Source of the DNA: a virus
IMG/VR virus record: IMGVR_UViG_3300017782_000150
Span: 1 to 28,375 of that record
Length of the DNA stretch: 28,375 nucleotides
Strand: one strand, 5' to 3'
The notes under the pieces were generated by a model. The model was not told where the DNA came from and searched no databases. It worked only from the letters and a program-made list of their open reading frames with translations. The position numbers were made by a program, and so were the translations under genes. Shown here one piece after another: positions 15,549 to 21,538 of this stretch; the first letter of the stretch is position 1, and every line of letters begins with the position of its first letter.

Positions 15549-16202
15549 CTAAGTAGCCCTCCTCTCTTGGAGGGTTATTTTTTTCCCCTTATACATTCCT
15601 GCTCCTATCTCATCAATCTTAGAGAATGGAATGATAGGAAGAGTTAGATTCTCCTTTGCCTTCTTATCTATGAAGTATAAGTATCTCAATTGGAAGCCTT
15701 TCAACTTCTTTGCTCCTGTGAAGTCTCTTTTGCTCGTTCCATGCTTTGCAATGGTTTCTCCATTAGGAAGTCTATATATCGTGGAGTTCTTATTGATTCC
15801 ACATAGATCAAATCCTGATGCTCTATATATAGTTCCATCACCGCATTGAGTACCATCTGAGAATGATAGTATCCATTTAATGTGAGGAGCATTCTTTTTT
15901 ATCAGTCGGATGCTGATCGCTATGCATCTGGACTCACTATTCTTCGGAAGATAGTCATCAAATGCCATCCTGTTCAATTCTAGCATCTCATTCCATTTAG
16001 TGCCTCTAACGAATGGAAGGACATTACGCTTATCAATAGGATTACCATAACTCATCACTCCATGCAATTTCCCATCTAGGAATGCACCGAAGTGCAGCAC
16101 AGAGTTCATAACTACCTTCCCTGAGTAATGATTCTTCTTAACAAAAGCATTAGCCTCAGGAGTTGGTATAACTTTTACTATTATTTCCTTTGCTCTGCCC
16201 AT
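15549..16202 (-). CDS. mom: Mom-family DNA adenine hypermodification enzyme
   Basis: A 217-aa GNAT-fold-like protein with the motif order I associate with the Mom family (phage Mu Mom makes N6-carbamoylmethyladenine in DNA): KKNHYSGK (residues 22-29), HFGAFLDGKLHGVMSYGNP, LELNRMAFDDYLPKNSESR (74-92), ILSFSDGT (111-118), GDGTIYRASGFDLCG (121-135), and a basic C-terminal GFQLRYLYFID strand. The modification shields phage DNA from restriction enzymes. The gene overlaps the ParB-like gene by 22 bases. Its last codons contain, on the opposite strand, the terminator of the tRNA-like gene. Family assignment is fairly sure; target sequence and chemistry in this phage are unknown. Confidence 0.8.
   Translation of the reverse strand: MGRAKEIIVKVIPTPEANAFVKKNHYSGKVVMNSVLHFGAFLDGKLHGVMSYGNPIDKRNVLPFVRGTKWNEMLELNRMAFDDYLPKNSESRCIAISIRLIKKNAPHIKWILSFSDGTQCGDGTIYRASGFDLCGINKNSTIYRLPNGETIAKHGTSKRDFTGAKKLKGFQLRYLYFIDKKAKENLTLPIIPFSKIDEIGAGMYKGKKITLQERRAT
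15555..15584 (+). terminator. Plus-strand intrinsic terminator after tRNA-like gene
   Basis: AGCCCTCC pairs with GGAGGGTT (eight pairs, one G-U) around TCTCTT and is followed by ATTTTTTT on the plus strand. Read on the minus strand there is no T-run after the hairpin, so its direction is plus. It begins six bases after the tRNA-like RNA and lies within the 3' coding end of mom. Confidence 0.75.
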
Positions 16203-16777
16203 TGCATAATAATTAGATATAGTGCATTACCATTTGAATTCTCATTAGCAAATGTTTCTACATACTTAAATTCTTCTAGTTTCTTGATATCATCTAGAGC
16301 ATTCTTAATCTGCTCTGCTTGTTCATCTGCTAGTTTGAATGTCATCTGCTGAAATGGTTCTCTGTCTCCATCTGCTAGGCTAAAGTCCTCTCCTAATTCC
16401 TCAGGATCTAAAGACCACTCTTTTGGAAGATCCATACCCCAATCAATAAGTTGATCTGTGTTCCATTGATTAGCTAGAAGATCCCAATCCCATTCACCGA
16501 ATGAAGAGTTATCTTTAATGATGAATTCCTTCTCTTGTTCTGGAGTAAGGTTATCTGCAAAGATGATAGGCACTTCTGTTAGTCCTGCTTCCTCACAAGC
16601 CTTTAATCTCATGTTGCCTCCTAATACGATCATATCCTGATTCACTACTATAGGTCTAAGATCTAACATCTGTGGAAACTCTTTAATGCTATTTACTAGC
16701 TTCTCAAACTTATAGTCTTTTATTAATCTAGGATTATCAGGGTTTGATCTAACCTGCTTAATGTCTACTCTTTCCAT
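16181..16777 (-). CDS. ParB/sulfiredoxin-fold nuclease-like protein
   Basis: A 198-aa protein. Residues 5-100 are a ParB N-terminal domain: SNPDNPRL (11-18), RPIVVNQDMIVLGGNMRLKA (41-60), then KDNSSFGEWDWD (88-99). In phages this domain often sits beside or is fused to DNA methyltransferases and may act as a nuclease or NTP-binding DNA clamp. Residues 120-198 lack a methyltransferase motif; they are acidic, then helical (FKLADEQAEQIKNALDDIKK). The gene lies directly upstream of mom and overlaps it, so it may serve modification or its DNA targeting. No ParA partner is seen. Confidence 0.75.
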   Translation of the reverse strand: MERVDIKQVRSNPDNPRLIKDYKFEKLVNSIKEFPQMLDLRPIVVNQDMIVLGGNMRLKACEEAGLTEVPIIFADNLTPEQEKEFIIKDNSSFGEWDWDLLANQWNTDQLIDWGMDLPKEWSLDPEELGEDFSLADGDREPFQQMTFKLADEQAEQIKNALDDIKKLEEFKYVETFANENSNGNALYLIIMQWAEQRK

Positions 16778-16789
16778 AACTATATAACC

Positions 16790-17023
16790 TTATTCATTTG
16801 TTTTGCGTTTACGATCCTCTCTGATAATCTGATTGATCATCTTCTGATTTAGCCTTCTCTGCGATCTGTTAGGTTGAGCAGGTGAAGGAGGTAAATCTAC
16901 GAACTTTCCTAAGAACGATTGCTCATCTCTGGATAACTGACCTCTTAAATGTACTTGTGTTAGAATGCTGATAAACATTTCTAAGTTTTTCCTATTCACT
17001 AGGATCTGATCGCTCTTGCTCAT
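16790..17023 (-). CDS. Hypothetical basic protein, 77 aa
   Basis: A helical protein with a basic, Gln/Asn-rich C-terminal half (RSQRRLNQKMINQIIREDRK). It begins MSKSDQILVNRKNLEMFISI. No membrane segment or known motif. Its ATG is fused to the stop of the preceding 57-aa gene (TAATG), and it ends 12 bases before the ParB-like gene. Possibly a nucleic-acid-binding accessory in the modification block. Confidence 0.6.
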   Translation of the reverse strand: MSKSDQILVNRKNLEMFISILTQVHLRGQLSRDEQSFLGKFVDLPPSPAQPNRSQRRLNQKMINQIIREDRKRKTNE

Positions 17024-17196
17024 TACTTGTTTATGTTAAATTTAAACCACTCCACAAAGCAACCATCAAGATTCTCCTCCATCATAAATAGATGCCAACT
17101 CCAATTACCTGAAGCCACTCTTAAGATTGTTAGATTCCACCAATCAGGCTTAACTCTATTCCATCCGAATAGTTCAATGTCAAAATACTTATGCAT
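17023..17196 (-). CDS. Trp-rich small protein, 57 aa
   Basis: The frame spans 57 codons with six Trp residues, for example FGWNRVKPDWWNLTI and GNWSWHLF, an aromatic density far above chance. It ends in TAATG with the next gene. The ATG lies two bases after the stop of a possible 19-aa frame. The fold is probably a small beta domain; the function is unknown. Confidence 0.62.
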   Translation of the reverse strand: MHKYFDIELFGWNRVKPDWWNLTILRVASGNWSWHLFMMEENLDGCFVEWFKFNINK

Positions 17197-17198
17197 AG

Positions 17199-17258
17199 TC
17201 AGTCGTTTTCAATTCCGTTATCGTCTAAATCTCGTAGACATAAATCTGTTATACTCAT
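17199..17258 (-). CDS. Possible 19-aa peptide gene
   Basis: An ATG preceded by CCAAAGAGAG, the same GA-rich leader used at promoter-proximal genes of this phage, opens a 19-codon frame (MSITDLCLRDLDDNGIEND). It fits between two other small genes with 12- and 2-base gaps. Its size makes a chance frame quite possible. Confidence 0.3.
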   Translation of the reverse strand: MSITDLCLRDLDDNGIEND

Positions 17259-17270
17259 CTCTCTTTGGTG

Positions 17271-17411
17271 TTAAAGGTCGTGTTCTATGTTCTGTCTCTC
17301 AACATACCTGCGCCACATATTAGCAGCCCAAGCCTTTCTCTGCATCTTGTTAGGGTACACCTTCTTTAGTCTGGCATTTGCTATGCGTAGGAATTGGTTC
17401 ATCTTGTTCAT
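17271..17411 (-). CDS. Small basic protein, 46 aa
   Basis: The ATG overlaps the stop of the HNH gene (ATGA). The product is strongly basic and helical (RIANARLKKVYPNKMQRKAW, then MWRRYVERQ), consistent with nucleic-acid binding. It is the next gene after the HNH nuclease, so an accessory role in DNA processing is possible, but there is no family match. Confidence 0.58.
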   Translation of the reverse strand: MNKMNQFLRIANARLKKVYPNKMQRKAWAANMWRRYVERQNIEHDL

Positions 17412-17653
17412 ATCAATCTATTATGTATGTCCTTTAACCATTGAACTCTATCAGGTACATCTCCGTACTTAATATGATCTGCTCTACATAGAGCCATTAG
17501 GTTCTCTATTCTGTCCTTGTCCTTAGCACCTCCTGCTCCTCTATTCTCTATATGATGAATATCAACTGCTCTACCTCCGCAGATCTCACAGGGAATGAAA
17601 TCATCCAGAACATAATTGAAGTGCTTCATATAGATCTTAGTATGCTTCTTCAT
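17408..17653 (-). CDS. HNH endonuclease
   Basis: An 81-aa HNH nuclease: zinc pair CEIC (residues 22-25), catalytic DIHHIENRG (31-39), then the metal- and zinc-side NLMALCRADH (51-60). It is only the minimal HNH domain, as in phage-encoded nucleases that help terminase or cut host DNA. It is coupled by ATGA overlaps to the methyltransferase before it and the basic 46-aa gene after it. Adjacent methyltransferase plus HNH could be a restriction-modification-like pair or just a DNA-processing cluster. Confidence 0.85.
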   Translation of the reverse strand: MKKHTKIYMKHFNYVLDDFIPCEICGGRAVDIHHIENRGAGGAKDKDRIENLMALCRADHIKYGDVPDRVQWLKDIHNRLI

Positions 17654-18264
17654 ATGCTGATTAGGACTTCAGCACACAGGATCGGAGGCACTATACTTCT
17701 CTCATAGTTTCCCTTTAATCCCTGAGTACCTGTTTTACTTCCTCTAGGAGCAGCAACATGACAAGGTGCGCCATTCTTACACATTGGTTTAGGTTTCCAA
17801 TTAAAGTTGTTTGTCCAGATATCTGTTGGCTTCATTCTATCATCTCCATATTGACAATAGGTCAATGTATGTCTTAATGGATAGTAACTCATGAAGGGCA
17901 TCTTTCTCAGCATCCCTCTAGGATTCTCCACATAATAGATCAGATCAGGATTTAACTTTAAGAAGTATTCTAATATCTCCTGAAGTCTAGCCATCATCAT
18001 ATCACTCTTCTTAGCGAAGTCAGATGTTGCTACTCCATCCTTTCTATGATGACTAATAGCAGCTATTGAATAGCTTGTGCAAGGTGGCGATGCCCAGATG
18101 ATGTCAGGTATGAAAGGCACTTGTCCTTCCTCAAAGTCTAGTATATCTGTTACATAATCAATCCCATCAAAAGCATTGATATCTGAAGAGAATACTTCAT
18201 ATCCTAAAACATCGCAAACCTTACCGATACTTCTGGATCCTGCAAATAATTCAAGCACTTTCAT
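17650..18264 (-). CDS. C5-cytosine DNA methyltransferase (short)
   Basis: A 204-aa SAM-dependent methyltransferase. Motif I is LELFAGSRSIGKV (residues 4-16), motif IV is WASPPCTSYS with the catalytic Cys62, and motif VI is YVENPRG (111-117). Full cytosine methyltransferases usually exceed 300 residues and have a target-recognition region between motifs VIII and IX; here only LTYCQYGDDRMKPTDIWTN and a short Cys/His-rich tail remain, so DNA specificity may come from a partner. It methylates cytosine C5, probably to block restriction. It overlaps the exonuclease and HNH genes by four bases each. Confidence 0.82.
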   Translation of the reverse strand: MKVLELFAGSRSIGKVCDVLGYEVFSSDINAFDGIDYVTDILDFEEGQVPFIPDIIWASPPCTSYSIAAISHHRKDGVATSDFAKKSDMMMARLQEILEYFLKLNPDLIYYVENPRGMLRKMPFMSYYPLRHTLTYCQYGDDRMKPTDIWTNNFNWKPKPMCKNGAPCHVAAPRGSKTGTQGLKGNYERSIVPPILCAEVLISI

Positions 18265-19034
18265 AATGTCCCTGTAATTGTGTAAGTATCTAGATCCTGA
18301 CCTCTAACAAAGAAGTCTCTGTACAAAGAGATTGCTCTATTGAACTTTGCTTCTCCTCTCTTGTAGAACTCCTCTGATACATCGTAGATACCTATGTCTG
18401 TAGATGACTTGTCTAATACTACAAAGGTGAAGTCCTTGTAGGATGTCTTAAATAGATTGCAGTAGATATAACATTGTAGATCATATCCGTATTTGTCTGC
18501 TGAATACCTGAAGGCTTTTAAGTCTGTGGTTGTCTTAAGATCAATAATCTCTCCTCCTCTCTGGATATCTGCTTTGCCTCTAAACGGAAAGCCTCCGATC
18601 AGATCTATCATAGGAACTTCGCATTCAGATCCTGATAGATAACTCAACGCTAATTCATTCCTGTTAAAAGCATCAGCCATACGATCTCCTGCTTCCTTAT
18701 CCTTTCTCGTGATACAAGTCTTAGGATTATCTAACTGAGCCTCTTTAAAGGCTTTAGTGTTCTTACTAGCTACATCTACTACCTCAAAGATATCATCAAA
18801 GTTCTGAGGCTCTAAGATCATCACATGAATCACCCTGCCCATTAGAAGAGCAGGAGATGACTCTACTGATCCATACTTCTGAACATTATAGAATGTCTTA
18901 GGACTATCTAGAAGCATCTTGCAACTAGAAGAGGATAATGCTATCTTATTCAATGCTCCATAATAGAACTCATCACCTCTTGCCTTATCTATTAACCATT
19001 GCTGATCGTAGTCAGCACCATCTAACATCAACAT
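18261..19034 (-). CDS. PD-(D/E)XK exonuclease (RecE/Exo VIII-like)
   Basis: A 257-aa nuclease. The core is FRGKADI (residues 151-157, Asp156), then GEIIDLKTTTD (161-171, with the D-x-K at 165-167), followed by YDLQCYIYCNLF (184-195), the QxxxY motif of RecB/Exo VIII-like enzymes. The N-terminal part has a helical SSSSCKMLLDSPKTFY, typical of DUF3799-like phage exonucleases. Such enzymes resect ends for single-strand annealing recombination; no RecT partner is seen in the window. Two ATGs compete: one at 19034 and one at 19028 that is fused to the stop of the 41-aa gene (TGATG). The second fits the coupling habit of this phage. Confidence 0.83.
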   Translation of the reverse strand: MLMLDGADYDQQWLIDKARGDEFYYGALNKIALSSSSCKMLLDSPKTFYNVQKYGSVESSPALLMGRVIHVMILEPQNFDDIFEVVDVASKNTKAFKEAQLDNPKTCITRKDKEAGDRMADAFNRNELALSYLSGSECEVPMIDLIGGFPFRGKADIQRGGEIIDLKTTTDLKAFRYSADKYGYDLQCYIYCNLFKTSYKDFTFVVLDKSSTDIGIYDVSEEFYKRGEAKFNRAISLYRDFFVRGQDLDTYTITGTL

Positions 19035-19153
19035 GAGTAACAGGTTAAGATTTCTACTAATTCAAATACTGCTATCATAGCAATCATTCCTAGAATGACC
19101 ATAGTCTGCAAGAATGCAACTACTGCTACTTTGTTCCAATCAATCTTTTTCAT
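19028..19153 (-). CDS. Single-pass small membrane protein, 41 aa
   Basis: MKKIDWNKVA followed by an approximately 25-residue hydrophobic stretch (VVAFLQTMVILGMIAMIAVF) and a short acidic/Cys tail. The basic N-terminus suggests an N-in topology. Its stop overlaps the exonuclease start (TGATG), and a promoter-like element lies 23 bases upstream with the leader AAAAAGAGAGAGATG. It may be a membrane-active host-takeover or exclusion peptide; function unknown. Confidence 0.62.
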   Translation of the reverse strand: MKKIDWNKVAVVAFLQTMVILGMIAMIAVFELVEILTCYSC

Positions 19154-19176
19154 CTCTCTCTTTTTAAATGATGAGA

Positions 19177-19206
19177 TAAATATAAACAAAGATTTTTAAT
19201 TACTCA
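19177..19206 (-). promoter_or_regulatory. Probable promoter for the recombination/modification operon
   Basis: The -7-like box TATATTTA (one base off TAnnTTTG) ends 23 bases before the ATG at 19153, the same spacing as at 13178, and the leader ends AAAAAGAGAGAG as at the other two promoters. The -33 region is weak (TGAG at the expected distance). Position in front of the operon that runs to mom makes a promoter likely. Confidence 0.45.
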
Positions 19207-19325
19207 CTATCATCATCAAAAAAAGTTTCTCCAATGAACTCCTCTAGATCATCAACTCTCCTATTGAGTGATCTGATCTGATTAAGACCAATGCCTAATC
19301 CTATCCCAAATAATATCAATATCAT
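19200..19325 (-). CDS. Small membrane protein with acidic tail, 41 aa
   Basis: It starts with a hydrophobic, Gly-rich segment (MILILFGIGLGIGLNQI), then LNRRVDDLEEF and an acidic end (FFDDDSE). It follows the 171-aa nuclease-like gene by four bases and ends just before the promoter region at 19177. A second 41-aa membrane peptide lies directly downstream, so the two may be functionally related. Unknown function. Confidence 0.55.
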   Translation of the reverse strand: MILILFGIGLGIGLNQIRSLNRRVDDLEEFIGETFFDDDSE

Positions 19326-19329
19326 TTCT

Positions 19330-19845
19330 CTAGTATTTGATTTCTTCTATTAGAAGATCTTGAACATCTTCTATTCTTAGATAGGTGAACACATCCTGCT
19401 TTCCGAATCTCCCTATCCACTTATAAAGTCCCTGTGAAGGCTTCACTCTGTTCTTCCTTAATACAACATCAGGGCTATACTTTTCGCACTTGTCAATCAC
19501 CCTCTGTCTGAGATCATCTTTCTTAAACACATAGAACCTATCAGGAAATTGAAAAGCTATGTAGTCTGCTTTAGAATCTTTAGCACACCATCCGTGATAT
19601 CCCCATACATTAAGAAACTCCAGAAGAATGAAGCCGTGCTTATGCATAGGCTTTAATCCTTTTACATCAATACACTTACCATCCCAATAGAAGTCAATGT
19701 GCTTCTTATCATCTTCTAGTTCCGATTTGATAGCACCTGTTAATTCCTTAAACAAAGCCTCACCATCTTTACCTATGGATATACAATGATTGGTTCTATC
19801 ATCGGATTGTTGCAATCCCTTCTTTAGATAATTATTTAGAGACAT
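19330..19845 (-). CDS. Possible PD-(D/E)XK-like nuclease, 171 aa
   Basis: The protein contains SIGKDGEALFKELTGA near residues 23-38 and HIDFYWDGKCIDVKGLKPMH (49-68), which reads like the early acidic residue, strand and D-x-K of a PD-(D/E)XK nuclease. The C-terminal half is alpha/beta with no membrane segment. If so it would cut or resolve DNA in the recombination block. The motif is short, so the family call is tentative. It overlaps the AT-hook gene by 14 bases. Confidence 0.5.
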   Translation of the reverse strand: MSLNNYLKKGLQQSDDRTNHCISIGKDGEALFKELTGAIKSELEDDKKHIDFYWDGKCIDVKGLKPMHKHGFILLEFLNVWGYHGWCAKDSKADYIAFQFPDRFYVFKKDDLRQRVIDKCEKYSPDVVLRKNRVKPSQGLYKWIGRFGKQDVFTYLRIEDVQDLLIEEIKY

Positions 19846-20281
19846 CTAGTAACTCCTGAAGTTCTCTCATCCATTGCATCCAGATCTTAGGCGAACAGGT
19901 ACAGGGGATGTCAAACTTATGGTTAAACACTCTAGCATGAATTGTAGCGATCCTCTCACGATCCTCATACTTTAGAGTTGTCTTTCTTAAAACACCAGAA
20001 TCTAAGTATTCAATATCATCAGGCTCTAAGCATTCAGGTTGTCTTGAGTAAGGGAATATCTTATTCAACTTATCTCTACGCTCATCACATCCACAATCCT
20101 CACCTGCGATAGCCTTGACTACCTTTTTGATTCCTGTTGCTTCTGTGATCTGCTCAATGGTATCTCCTAAGCCTTTAGGCTTTTTCTTCTTAGGTCTACC
20201 TCTTTTAGATTTGTTCGTAGTCTCCGTTGTTGAAGTCTTCCCAATCTTCTCTGAGCCTGTCGTGGATTCTTGCTTTGCCAT
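19832..20281 (-). CDS. AT-hook protein with Cys motif, 149 aa
   Basis: Three parts: a Thr/Ser/Lys-rich start (STTGSEKIGKTSTTETTNKS), an AT-hook-like RGRPKKKKPKG (residues 27-37), and a conserved-looking half GLGDTIEQITEATGIKK plus DCGCDERRDKLNKIFPYSRQ. I recall the C-G-C-D-x-R-x-x-K-L-N-x-x-F-P-Y motif from hypothetical proteins of Bacteroidota phages. AT-hooks bind the minor groove of AT-rich DNA. The first 26 residues are encoded in 77 bases shared with the sigma-factor 3' end in another frame; no alternative ATG exists after the overlap. Confidence 0.62.
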   Translation of the reverse strand: MAKQESTTGSEKIGKTSTTETTNKSKRGRPKKKKPKGLGDTIEQITEATGIKKVVKAIAGEDCGCDERRDKLNKIFPYSRQPECLEPDDIEYLDSGVLRKTTLKYEDRERIATIHARVFNHKFDIPCTCSPKIWMQWMRELQELLDVSK

Positions 20282-20750
20282 TCTTGATCGTATTCTTAAT
20301 TGATGTTAAACCTATATCTGTCTCTCTATGGATCTGATTCATACTCGTCCCCTCCATATGGATCCTGATCATCTTCTCATCATACCAATGCAGTTCCTTC
20401 ATCTCATCCTCCATTATCGTTATGAGTTTCTCAAGTGCTGCTTTCTCCTCTGGATATGGCTGATCTAAATGGTAGTCAATATGTAAATCCTCTAGAGATA
20501 CCTTGTTGATTCTCTTCTTTGCTCTCTGATATTTGAATGCTGTATTGATGCATGATCTATAGACATAAAAAAAGTTAAGGGAGTCCTCCTCGTAAAAGTT
20601 GGTTCTCCCTTCGCTCTCTAATTCTAAAAGTCGTAGAAACACCATCTGAACTATGTCAGATGCAATCTCATAAGAACCATCAGTATATTCCTTAATAAAT
20701 CCTGTGAGTCTCTTGAAATTCTTCCTGTAGAATGTTTCTATTCTTCCCAT
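20205..20750 (-). CDS. Sigma-70-family (ECF-like) sigma factor
   Basis: A 181-aa two-domain sigma factor. Region 2 lies at about residues 26-75 (SYEIASDIVQMVFLRLLELE, then NFFYVYRSCINTAFKYQRAK), and region 4 at 122-166 with a helix-turn-helix (MEGTSMNQIHRETDIGLTSI, then IKNGKARIHDRL). Such proteins redirect host RNA polymerase to phage promoters. Its presence may explain atypical promoters such as the one at 19177. The start overlaps a 47-aa gene by 13 bases, and its end overlaps the AT-hook gene by 77 bases. Confidence 0.78.
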   Translation of the reverse strand: MGRIETFYRKNFKRLTGFIKEYTDGSYEIASDIVQMVFLRLLELESEGRTNFYEEDSLNFFYVYRSCINTAFKYQRAKKRINKVSLEDLHIDYHLDQPYPEEKAALEKLITIMEDEMKELHWYDEKMIRIHMEGTSMNQIHRETDIGLTSIKNTIKNGKARIHDRLREDWEDFNNGDYEQI

Positions 20751-20881
20751 GCTATTTGTACCATAACTAAACCTAGCCCCATCTGGATCAGGTGCAATGG
20801 CTTACGCTCAATATCCTCAGGATAGTAAGCATAATTAAGTCCAAACATCAATCCATATAAAGGGCTAAATTCAATCTGCAT
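20738..20881 (-). CDS. Small hydrophobic protein, 47 aa
   Basis: Starts MQIEFSPLYGLMFGLNYAYY, then a polar PEDIERKPLHLIQ and a hydrophobic end GLGLVMVQIAWEE. I recall similar short proteins (IxFSPLYGLxxGxNY) in Bacteroidota phages between replication genes. It overlaps the DnaA-like gene by 11 bases and the sigma gene by 13. It may be membrane-associated; function unknown. Confidence 0.62.
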   Translation of the reverse strand: MQIEFSPLYGLMFGLNYAYYPEDIERKPLHLIQMGLGLVMVQIAWEE

Positions 20882-21320
20882 TTATCAACTCTTTAAAGTT
20901 TTTATTCTGTTTTCGTAATATACTGCAATTATCACGCAATTCCTGACACTTGAGTGTTAATTTCTGCACTTCATACTCTAGTTCTACAATTCTCATCTTC
21001 TGTCTAGTGAACTGAGCCTGAAGTCTGTTATCACTTTGAATGTTCTCAATAGGGCAATCCAGAAGCATCTGTGTTGCGGTTGAGAAGTAGAATCTATACA
21101 ACTCACTCCAATCATGATTTATCTCGTGATTCTTTACTGCGTGATGTATTGTAGCGTGATTCTTATCAAAGATCCTACCGATCTGCATCAAGGTCATATA
21201 CTTTCTCATTGACACCATCATAGCAGATCTCGCATACACCTGTTCTGTTTCTCTGCTATCATTAGGGATCAGATTGATCTCATCATAATACTCCTTCAAT
21301 ATCTTACTTAAATCTTCCAT
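20871..21320 (-). CDS. DnaA domain IV-like DNA-binding protein with coiled coil
   Basis: A 149-aa protein. Residues 30-66 (ARSAMMVSMRKYMTLMQIGR, then IFDKNHATIHHAVKNHE) match the helix-turn-helix of DnaA domain IV, which binds DnaA boxes: a helix, x-I-G-x-x-F and D/N-H-A-T-I-x-H-A. There is no AAA+ ATPase domain. Residues 105-145 form a coiled coil (VELEYEVQKLTLKCQELRDN). It may mark a phage origin or capture host DnaA sites. The stop overlaps the 47-aa gene. Confidence 0.72.
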   Translation of the reverse strand: MEDLSKILKEYYDEINLIPNDSRETEQVYARSAMMVSMRKYMTLMQIGRIFDKNHATIHHAVKNHEINHDWSELYRFYFSTATQMLLDCPIENIQSDNRLQAQFTRQKMRIVELEYEVQKLTLKCQELRDNCSILRKQNKNFKELINAD

Positions 21321-21538
21321 GTTATCTCTTTTTCTTTATCTATTATCTTTTGAAATGGGATCCTGTGTAGCCTCCCTGTTGATGTGTTCCTGACTATGTA
21401 ATAACTAGATCCTACATCAATATCTGATTCTTCCTGATCGGTTCTCGTTTGAAGATATGCATGAGTCTCCATACACACGAACTCCATACTATTGATCTCA
21501 AACCTCTGTCCGTTGAGCATCTTTCTTTTAAAATCCAT
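21308..21538 (-). CDS. Hypothetical protein, 76 aa
   Basis: A small alpha/beta protein with the core VGSSYYIVRNTSTGRLHRIP and a basic end (KEKEITWKI). It starts MDFKRKMLNGQRFEINSMEF; the leader AATAGAGAGATGG resembles the GA-rich leaders seen elsewhere. No membrane segment. It overlaps both neighbours (11 and 13 bases). Confidence 0.62.
   Translation of the reverse strand: MDFKRKMLNGQRFEINSMEFVCMETHAYLQTRTDQEESDIDVGSSYYIVRNTSTGRLHRIPFQKIIDKEKEITWKI

Noticed and set aside
15156-17310. Shared 15-base string TATGTTGAGAGACAG in terS and the 46-aa gene at 17271
   Set aside because: Both encode Y-V-E-R-Q in frame, but the flanks differ, so common codon choice is enough to explain it; not treated as a repeat element.
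17027-17323. Plus-strand 98-codon frame in the interval without a large minus-strand gene
   Set aside because: The interval is explained better by small minus-strand genes coupled to both neighbours; the plus frame has no promoter and reads as low-quality protein.
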